From Oscillospiraceae bacterium (GTDB lineage: Bacteria; Bacillota; Clostridia; Saccharofermentanales; Saccharofermentanaceae), in assembly GCA_902788505.1 (NCBI GenBank), contig CADAKH010000009.1, forward strand, positions 1 through 64,000: 64,000 nt of DNA, in the 5' to 3' direction. The translations under genes were made by a program, and so were the position numbers. Shown one piece after another: positions 54,260 to 61,175 of the stretch; the first letter of the stretch is position 1; each line of letters starts with the position of its first letter. A model generated the notes under the pieces. That model worked only from the letters and a program-made list of their open reading frames with translations. It was not told the origin of the DNA and ran no database searches.

Positions 54260-54439
54260 ATGGAAAAGAAAGATATTAAATTACTGATCACCGGTGCCAT
54301 AGCTCTTTTCCTTGCTTGCTTTTCGGCAATCGTTACAATAGTTCTTTTCGCAGTTAAGCTTGGCGGCAAGGCTATGGAGTATGATTGGAAGGGTACTTTC
54401 GGTCAGGTAACCGAACAGGTCCAGGACCTGGGAGACTAA
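54260..54439 (+). CDS. Small single-helix membrane protein (59 aa)
   Basis: 59 residues: a charged start (MEKKDIK), one membrane helix (LLITGAIALFLACFSAIVTIVLFAV) and a polar tail ending QVQDLGD. It starts 3 bp after the DUF1700 stop with GGGGAG upstream, so it belongs to the padR operon. In related operons the third gene is often a DUF4097 adhesin-like protein; here there is only this peptide. Confidence 0.7.
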   Translation: MEKKDIKLLITGAIALFLACFSAIVTIVLFAVKLGGKAMEYDWKGTFGQVTEQVQDLGD

Positions 54440-54480
54440 TTAAATAATTTTCGTTAAGTTTTTGGGATAGGGGTAGATGT

Positions 54481-54510
54481 GAGGCTGTCTTGGTATAATG
54501 AGACAGCCTC
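54481..54510 (+). other. Perfect hairpin with an embedded extended -10
   Basis: GAGGCTGTCT and AGACAGCCTC form a perfect 10-bp stem; the loop TGGTATAATG contains TGGTATAAT, an extended -10 promoter element. There is no T-run, so termination is doubtful, while a promoter for the next genes (start 23 bp downstream) is possible. Confidence 0.45.
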
Positions 54511-54532
54511 AACATTTAAACGGAGATAATCT

Positions 54533-54688
54533 ATGGACAGAGACAATGAATTGGAATCAAGGATCGACGAGATCCTTAAGGCGGAGAAGGAGAATAAGAT
54601 CCCACGCATGACAAAACGCGATTACATAATCGCTGCGGTCATAACAGTAATTTCCCTTTTAGGGATTATAGGAGGTTTCCTCTTATGA
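54533..54688 (+). CDS. Small membrane peptide (51 aa) coupled to the permease-acyltransferase
   Basis: 51 residues: a charged helix (MDRDNELESRIDEILKAEKE, continuing NKIPRMTKRD) and one membrane helix (YIIAAVITVISLLGIIGGFLL). CGGAG precedes the ATG at 8 bp. Its stop overlaps the next start (ATGA), and the next gene's AGGAGG lies inside it, so the two are translated together and probably act together. No family is recognised. Confidence 0.7.
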   Translation: MDRDNELESRIDEILKAEKENKIPRMTKRDYIIAAVITVISLLGIIGGFLL

Positions 54689-57345
54689 GCCGCAAACATG
54701 ATGTCAACAAAGAAATCGAAAATGAGGTTTACTGCGGAACATTACCCGTTCTCCCCAAAGAGCGGAAATACGGATTCATGGATGCACTCCTTGTGTTATC
54801 GGGATATTGCATCGCCACATGGAGTTACACTCAGGGATCGTATCTTGCAACATTAGTAGGTTTCAAACAGCTCCTGATCGGAGCATTTCTCGCAGCAATT
54901 TTCATGCTGATGATATATCAGCTTCCGGTAATCCTTTCGGTAAGATACGGTATCGATATATGGATCTGGCTTAGAAGCGTTTTCGGGCCCAAAGGAAATA
55001 AGATCGTTACGATAATAATCATTCTTGTAAATTTCCCGTGGTATGCAGTGTGTTGCGAACTGTTCGCAGATTCCATGGAGAACCTTCTGGAGCTGTTCGG
55101 AATACATCTGTTTAACGGGGCTCATCTTGTATTAAGTCTTTCCTGTGTTGTTATAGGAACTGTAATCGCACTTAGAGGTGTAAGTACGATCACATGGACA
55201 ACGAGAATACTTGTTCCGCTCCTTCTCCTTGTAGGTGTGGCAGTAGTCGTTGTCGGATTTACATCGGTTCCTATGGATGTCATCTGGAATTATCAGCCTC
55301 AGCTCGCGGGCGATGCAGATAAAACAGTTAATTATGTGCTTACAATAGAAGCAAACTTCGCATTCGTTATTACGCTTGTCGGAGGCATGGCCGAAGTACC
55401 GCGTCTTTGTAAATCCGAAAAGTCAGGTTACTATGCAGGCGTTCTCGGTCAGGGTGCTGCCGGTTCTTTCTTCGTAGTAGTCGGAGCGGTTATGGCTATC
55501 GCCATGCAGTATGTAACAGGTAAGATGGTTGATGATCCTACGCTCATGATGGCAACATTGTCAGCCCCGATACTTGGCCTTTCCTCGCTGCTCCTCGTTG
55601 CTTTCGCGAATATCGGAACTCAGGCTGTCGGATCTTATATCTACGGAGTAATGCTCAAGTCGACATTCAAGAAGTCATCTTACAAATTGCTCGTTCTTGT
55701 CCTGGGCATTTATGTAGCTTTGCTCTGCGTATGGGGTAAGATAACAGAATATTTCGGAAGCTTTCTTACGATCGGTGCCTGCGTTTACGCGCCTTTGGCA
55801 GCATTGCTGTTCGTTGATTTCTTCCTCATCAGGAAACAGAAACTCGACCTTAAGAGTGCTTATGAGCTTCCCGGCCATAATGCCTATCAGTATTCCAAAG
55901 GATTCAATATCGTCGGTATTATCTGTCTTGCTTTAGGATTCGGATTCACGCTTCTTATCTACGATCCTATTCAGGGAATAATCCATAACAAGATACTCTT
56001 CATGCTGACACCGACTTTTGCATCGTTCATCTTCACGGGAGTTCTATATCTGCTCCTGAGCAGGATACCCGGTATCCGCCGCTACATAAGAAGAGATACA
56101 CATGCAAGCCCGGACAAGCGCCCTTTTGACAGGGCGAAGACACCGCCAAGACAGAATCTTTTTATGCTTCCTATACTGTGGCTTATCTGCAAGATCACCG
56201 TATCTCCATATAAGCTTAAGATCGACAAACACAATATGGAAGGCATCAAGCCGCCGTTCCTTGTATACGGATCACATAACTCATTTATGGATTTCTATGT
56301 TACGCCTCTGGCTTTAAAGCCTTACCGTGCGAACTACATTTCCGAACTTGAGGGATTTGAGGCATTCGGTGAATGGATCTACCGTCAGATCGGCTGCCTT
56401 GGCACAAGGAAGTTCATTAACGATCAGTATTTGATAAAGAACATAAGAAAAGTTATAGAGCGCGGCGATGTCATGGTCATATATCCGGAAGCAAGATATG
56501 CGAATGTCGGTACCAACTCACATCTGACACCGTCAATTGCCAAACTTGCAAAGATCCTGAAGGTTCCTGTGGTAACGATCAATATGCAGGGCAATTATCT
56601 TCAGCAGCCTATTTGGAATCTTAAGGAACGCAAAGGCGCAAGACTTCATGCCGACCTCAAATGTGTCGTAACTAAAGACGAAATAGATAAGCTTTCCGTA
56701 GATGAGATCCTTTCCCGCATTTTCAAAGAACTTACTTATGACGAATACAAGTATCAGCTCGACAACAATATCGTGATCGATGACGAGTGGAGAGCAGAAG
56801 GTCTGCATTATCCCTTGTACCGCTGCAGAAAGTGCGGCAGGGATTTTGCAATGACCACATCAGGCAGTAAGATCGCATGTAAATACTGCGGCGACTCTTA
56901 CAATATGGATGAACTCGGCCGTCTGCATTCTCCATCAGGTGAGACGATCCATATTCCGGACTGGTATGAGTGGCAGAGAGGCTTTGTCCATGAAGAAGTC
57001 AGGGAAGGAAAATATAAGCTTGATATCCCCGTAAGGATATGGGCTCTGCCAAACAGCGTTAACTTCGTTGACTGCGGTGAGGGAAGACTGATTCACGACA
57101 ACAGCGGGTTCTCACTTGAGTTCGATAACTACAGGACGGAAAAGCATGAGACTTTGAAATTTTCTGCTAAGTCGATGGTATCTCTTCACACCGAATACGA
57201 TTACAGAGGAAAATACGGTCCCTGCATCACGCTTTCTACTTACGATGATACTTTCTTTATCTACCCGACAGACGAGAGCCGTGATGTCTTTAACCCTACC
57301 AAGATCCAGTTTGCAACTGAATTCTTAGGCGGACTTTATAAGTAG
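54685..57345 (+). CDS. NCS1-type permease fused to a PlsC acyltransferase and a zinc ribbon
   Basis: 886 residues without a break. Residues ~20-460 form a 12-helix transporter of the nucleobase:cation symporter-1 (cytosine permease-like) type, e.g. GYCIATWSYTQGSYLATLVG, RYGIDIWIWLRSVFGPKG and YAPLAALLFVDFFLIRKQKLD. Residues ~490-690 are a PlsC/LPLAT domain with block I HNSFMD (~531) and block III YPEARYANVG (~600, instead of FPEGTR). A zinc ribbon CRKCGRDF ... CKYCGD follows (~714-735), then a ~150-residue beta-rich end. GGAGG 9 bp upstream. Neighbouring PlsC and acyl-ligase genes suggest phospholipid handling. I know of no described protein with this order. Confidence 0.85.
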   Translation: MSRKHDVNKEIENEVYCGTLPVLPKERKYGFMDALLVLSGYCIATWSYTQGSYLATLVGFKQLLIGAFLAAIFMLMIYQLPVILSVRYGIDIWIWLRSVFGPKGNKIVTIIIILVNFPWYAVCCELFADSMENLLELFGIHLFNGAHLVLSLSCVVIGTVIALRGVSTITWTTRILVPLLLLVGVAVVVVGFTSVPMDVIWNYQPQLAGDADKTVNYVLTIEANFAFVITLVGGMAEVPRLCKSEKSGYYAGVLGQGAAGSFFVVVGAVMAIAMQYVTGKMVDDPTLMMATLSAPILGLSSLLLVAFANIGTQAVGSYIYGVMLKSTFKKSSYKLLVLVLGIYVALLCVWGKITEYFGSFLTIGACVYAPLAALLFVDFFLIRKQKLDLKSAYELPGHNAYQYSKGFNIVGIICLALGFGFTLLIYDPIQGIIHNKILFMLTPTFASFIFTGVLYLLLSRIPGIRRYIRRDTHASPDKRPFDRAKTPPRQNLFMLPILWLICKITVSPYKLKIDKHNMEGIKPPFLVYGSHNSFMDFYVTPLALKPYRANYISELEGFEAFGEWIYRQIGCLGTRKFINDQYLIKNIRKVIERGDVMVIYPEARYANVGTNSHLTPSIAKLAKILKVPVVTINMQGNYLQQPIWNLKERKGARLHADLKCVVTKDEIDKLSVDEILSRIFKELTYDEYKYQLDNNIVIDDEWRAEGLHYPLYRCRKCGRDFAMTTSGSKIACKYCGDSYNMDELGRLHSPSGETIHIPDWYEWQRGFVHEEVREGKYKLDIPVRIWALPNSVNFVDCGEGRLIHDNSGFSLEFDNYRTEKHETLKFSAKSMVSLHTEYDYRGKYGPCITLSTYDDTFFIYPTDESRDVFNPTKIQFATEFLGGLYK

Positions 57346-57377
57346 GGAAGTCTTTAACAGCATTTACAAACTAAAAC

Positions 57378-57418
57378 ACCGCTAAAAACTTGAAATGTTG
57401 GTTTTTAGCGGTATTTTT
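57378..57418 (+). terminator. Terminator of the permease-acyltransferase gene
   Basis: ACCGCTAAAAAC pairs perfectly with GTTTTTAGCGGT, then ATTTTTT. Confidence 0.9.
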
Positions 57419-57493
57419 TGGGGTCAGGGATGTACCTTGATACCGTCAACACATTGTAAAATCGGGTTTTTGACGGTCTGAACAGACTATTTG

Positions 57494-57540
57494 TGCAAAA
57501 AAACTACCGTCAGAATCCCTGAAATGAAGATTCTGACGGT
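57494..57540 (-). terminator. Terminator of the minus-strand PlsC gene
   Basis: ACCGTCAGAATC pairs perfectly with GATTCTGACGGT; on the minus strand it is followed by TAGTTTTTTTGC. A further stem ACCGTCAA/TTGACGGT lies at 57442-57477 between this and the opposite terminator. Confidence 0.85.
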
Positions 57541-57575
57541 ATTTAGTTCAATTTAGATCAATTTAAACCTAAGTT

Positions 57576-58355
57576 TTACTTGGCTTCGAAATTTGTCTCA
57601 GGATCCCAGTAGAGATCTTCGTGCTTGTGCATCCATGCTGACAGAGCTTCTGTCATCTTATGGGCATCATTGTCGTAATCTTCACCATGCATAGGTTCGC
57701 CGACATAGATCCTGATCTTACGGCGGTGGAAGCCGTTAAGCGGATGAGGCTTCTTTGAAGTTCTGGGCCAGATCTGATAAGCACCGGCAATATAAACAGG
57801 GACCATGGGAACGCCGGCCTTGATAGCAAGATAAGCAGCGCCGTCCTTCATCTCGGCAAGTTTACCTGTGTGAGATCTTGTTCCTTCAGGGAATACGAAG
57901 CAGATATTACCTTTCTCAACTTCCTTCTTGGCTTTGATGAGTCCTCTTACAGGGTTGCCGTAACGGTCAACAGCGATACCTCTGCCTACTCTCATGATGA
58001 GACGGCCGAGCTTGCCGTGATTAGTCTCAAGGTCGGAAGCTGCAAGGCAGCACATCCATTTGAAGTGTCCCTTAGGGAGATAGTCGATGATAAGGACTCC
58101 GTCCGGATAACTCTGGTGGTTTGAAGCAACTACATAAGGGTTGTCCTTGGGGAAGTTCTCTCTGCCGATACATTTCATATCGCAGAGAATATGTGTCAGG
58201 AGAAGGAAGCCGTTTTTTGCGACTACATCCCAGAAACCTCGTTTGGTGGGATACTTCTCATCAAGATGCTTATGGTGATCGGCACGGGACATCTTTGTTT
58301 CGGATTCTGAAGCCTGATTCTCGTCCGGTTTGATTACTTTTTCTTCTTCAGACAT
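57576..58355 (-). CDS. 1-acyl-sn-glycerol-3-phosphate acyltransferase (PlsC family)
   Basis: 259 residues. Adds the second acyl chain to lysophosphatidic acid. LPLAT blocks: SNHQSYPDG (HxxxxD), GRGIAVDRYGNPVRG, FPEGTRSHTGKLAEMKDGAAYLA and GVPMVPVYIAG. The N-terminus (~35 residues) is charged and not membrane-spanning. ATG 58355 follows AGGAG at 6 bp. It is convergent to the permease fusion and divergent to the acyl ligase. Confidence 0.93.
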   Translation of the reverse strand: MSEEEKVIKPDENQASESETKMSRADHHKHLDEKYPTKRGFWDVVAKNGFLLLTHILCDMKCIGRENFPKDNPYVVASNHQSYPDGVLIIDYLPKGHFKWMCCLAASDLETNHGKLGRLIMRVGRGIAVDRYGNPVRGLIKAKKEVEKGNICFVFPEGTRSHTGKLAEMKDGAAYLAIKAGVPMVPVYIAGAYQIWPRTSKKPHPLNGFHRRKIRIYVGEPMHGEDYDNDAHKMTEALSAWMHKHEDLYWDPETNFEAK

Positions 58356-58513
58356 AAATACTCCTGAATAGTTTCTGACATAAATACGCAACTAATATAA
58401 CTCAAAAATGGTATTTTAGCGAATTATTGTAATTTTCTTCCCAAGTATGATATATTTTTTTAGTTCGGTTGCTTTTTGATTTTCACAAAGCAACCGCCGA
58501 TGGAGGTAATAGT

Positions 58514-60382
58514 ATGAATCCTGTACAGGGTACCCCTGTTTATACAGCTGAGAAGTTTACGGACTTAAGAGATCTTGTCGTTCGTACATGTGCCAAGTAC
58601 TCTGAACTCGATGCTTTTATTTTCAGACGTTCACCTAAGCTCTCAGAGATCCATAGAAGCTTTTATGAATATGGAAATGATATAAAAGGTCTGGCAACCT
58701 ATCTTCTTAACAGTGAATATGCCGGTGAGAGACTTGCCGTTGTAGGCGAAAATGCTTACGAGTGGTTTGTCTCATATAATGCGATCCTGTCTTCCGGTGC
58801 CGTTGGTGTCCCTTTGGACAGAGCACTTCCTGAAGATGAGCTTATCCAGCTCCTTGTAAGATCCAGATCACGCCTTATCTTCTACCATCACAGACATCAC
58901 AAGATGATGCTGTCCATTGCAGAGAAGATCAAAAAGGGTGAACTTGATATTCCTTTGAACAAGTTTGTTATATTTTATAAGGACGGACTTACCGGAAAGA
59001 CCAAGGATGATACATGGCCTGAGGATGACGACCGCTTTGTCGACATCTATGACCTTATCAAGCAGGGCAATGTTTATGTTGAAGCCGGCGATAACAAGTT
59101 CATGGATACTCCAATCGATGTCAATGAAGCAAAGATAATCCTCTTTACTTCTGGTACGACATCAATGAGTAAGGGTGTTTTGCTCTCTCATAACAATATC
59201 GTTTCAAATGTTTATTCGATATCACAGACACTTGATGTAAGAAAAGGAGACAGAGCGTTTTCTATCCTTCCTTTGCATCATACATTTGAGAATACTTGCG
59301 ATTTCTTTATTCTCTCATGCGGTGCATGTATCTGCATGTGCGACGGACTGAGATATATCGTCAAGAATATGGAAGAGTGGAAGCCGGATGTATGTATATC
59401 CGTACCTCTCCTTTTCGAGAATATCTACGAGAAGATCGAAGACGGTATCAAGGCATCAGGCAAGGAGCGCATTATCGCTATCGCAAGACCTGTCACAAGA
59501 TTCCTCAGAAAGTGCGGAATCGATGTCAGACGTAATGTCTTCAAGGATATCCTTGATAAGCTCGGCGGTAATTTCCGTATGATCGTCATCGGCGGTGCCG
59601 GAATCGACAAGAAGTATATTGATGCATTTACAGACTTCGGTCTCCAGTTCTTTATGGGTTACGGCCTTACAGAGACATCTCCGGTTATTTCCGTTAATAC
59701 GGAAGTCTGTGATGTTCACGGTTCTGTAGGACGTCCTATGGCGGGTATCACTGTTGCCATTGATGCTGAGGGCACAGGCCCCAAGGCGATAGGTGAGATC
59801 CTTACAAAATCTGACTGTGTCATGCTCGGCTATTACGAGAATGAGGAAGCCACAAAAGATGCCATCGATGAGGAAGGCTGGTTCCATACAGGAGACATGG
59901 GTTATATCGATAAGACAGGTTCAATCCATATTACAGGCCGAGTTAAGTCCATGATCGTTCTTACAAACGGTAAGAAGGCTTTCCCGGAAGAGATCGAAGC
60001 TGTCCTTACAGAGATCAAGGGTGTTTCGGAGGCATTTGTCTGGGGCAACAAGAATGAACGTGAGGCTATTGATATCTGTGCCAAGCTCCTCATCAACCGT
60101 AAGACTATCGGTGCTGAATTGGGCCTTACGACAGAAGCTGACGACGGCCAGATCGAGACATATCTCAACGACAAGATCCATGAGGCTAACCACAAGATGC
60201 CTCAGTATAAGATAGTACGTAACTATGTCTTCTCCGAAGAGGACATGATCAAGACGACGACTCTCAAGATCAAGCGTCCCAAGGAGCAGGAACATATCGA
60301 ATCACGCCTTGCCGAACTTGGCCATACAATGTATGACGTTAACGGCAAGAACTTCGATAAGTTGATCAAGGCTAATCCCTAA
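58514..60382 (+). CDS. Long-chain acyl-CoA ligase / AMP-binding synthetase
   Basis: 622 residues, ANL superfamily. Activates a fatty acid as acyl-AMP and loads it on CoA or a carrier. Motifs: ILFTSGTTSMSKGVLLSH (P-loop), FFMGYGLTETSPVIS, DEEGWFHTGDMGYID and TGRVKSMIVLTNGKKAFPEEIE (A5-A8). The lysine of motif A10 is in TTTLKIKRP. It stands divergent to PlsC and close to the permease fusion, so fatty acids may be fed to these acyltransferases. GGAGGT 7 bp before ATG. The next gene begins 9 bp after it. Confidence 0.93.
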   Translation: MNPVQGTPVYTAEKFTDLRDLVVRTCAKYSELDAFIFRRSPKLSEIHRSFYEYGNDIKGLATYLLNSEYAGERLAVVGENAYEWFVSYNAILSSGAVGVPLDRALPEDELIQLLVRSRSRLIFYHHRHHKMMLSIAEKIKKGELDIPLNKFVIFYKDGLTGKTKDDTWPEDDDRFVDIYDLIKQGNVYVEAGDNKFMDTPIDVNEAKIILFTSGTTSMSKGVLLSHNNIVSNVYSISQTLDVRKGDRAFSILPLHHTFENTCDFFILSCGACICMCDGLRYIVKNMEEWKPDVCISVPLLFENIYEKIEDGIKASGKERIIAIARPVTRFLRKCGIDVRRNVFKDILDKLGGNFRMIVIGGAGIDKKYIDAFTDFGLQFFMGYGLTETSPVISVNTEVCDVHGSVGRPMAGITVAIDAEGTGPKAIGEILTKSDCVMLGYYENEEATKDAIDEEGWFHTGDMGYIDKTGSIHITGRVKSMIVLTNGKKAFPEEIEAVLTEIKGVSEAFVWGNKNEREAIDICAKLLINRKTIGAELGLTTEADDGQIETYLNDKIHEANHKMPQYKIVRNYVFSEEDMIKTTTLKIKRPKEQEHIESRLAELGHTMYDVNGKNFDKLIKANP

Positions 60383-60391
60383 AGGATCTTT

Positions 60392-61105
60392 ATGTCCTCT
60401 TTCCGCAAGATAATTCTCGGCAACCGGGAAGTCGGAATCGAATTCGAAAAGAAAAGGATCAGGAACATAAATGTCCGTGTAAGGCGCGACGGTACTTTAT
60501 ATTGCTCGCTTCCGTACTTTGCAAAGATCGAAGAGGCGGAAGCGTTTATCATCTCCAAACAGGACTATCTTCTGAAGTCTATCGACAGCATGTTAAAAGA
60601 GGAGAAGACAAAGAGTCTTTCCAGAAGATATGTTGACGGAGAGGTTTTCGAGGTGCTTGGGAAACCTTATGTCCTGAAAGTTGTCCCGGCATTGAAGAAT
60701 ACATGCCGTGCTGAAGACGGCATTATCACTTTGGAAGTGACGGATACTGCCGATTACAGAACGAAATACATGACTTATGAGAAATGGAGACGGCGCGCAA
60801 TAAAAAGTCTCATAATTGACCTTTGCAATGAGATGTATCCCTGGTTTGAACGAAGGGGCGTTCCTATGCCGAAGAAGATCACACTTGGTGAATATAAGTC
60901 ATTCTGGGGTGAATGCTTCGCGAAAAGGGGAGAGCTCAAGTTCAGTTACCGTCTTTTCGAAAAAGACAGGGAGCTCATAAGATATGTGGTGGCTCATGAG
61001 TTTGCCCATTTCATTGAACCAAATCACTCAAGCCGATTCTGGAAAGTCGTGGAAGAGATCATTCCTGATTACAAGGAACTCCGTAAAAGACTGAATTCCA
61101 AATAA
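60392..61105 (+). CDS. YgjP/DUF45-type zinc metallopeptidase-like protein
   Basis: 237 residues. The WLM-like domain has the zinc motif YVVAHEFAHFIEPNHSSRFW (HExxH with the third ligand His 10 residues on), and the family signature ITLGEYKSFWGECFAKRGELKFSYRLF (YgjP: KxxWGSC-like). Substrates are unknown. It follows the ligase after 9 bp with AAAGGATC upstream; probably the same transcript. Confidence 0.9.
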   Translation: MSSFRKIILGNREVGIEFEKKRIRNINVRVRRDGTLYCSLPYFAKIEEAEAFIISKQDYLLKSIDSMLKEEKTKSLSRRYVDGEVFEVLGKPYVLKVVPALKNTCRAEDGIITLEVTDTADYRTKYMTYEKWRRRAIKSLIIDLCNEMYPWFERRGVPMPKKITLGEYKSFWGECFAKRGELKFSYRLFEKDRELIRYVVAHEFAHFIEPNHSSRFWKVVEEIIPDYKELRKRLNSK

Positions 61106-61175
61106 ATAGTCCGCCTAATTGAGTTCTAAATAAGTTATAATTATTTGATAAAAGCCTTTTAGGGAGGAGTCACTT

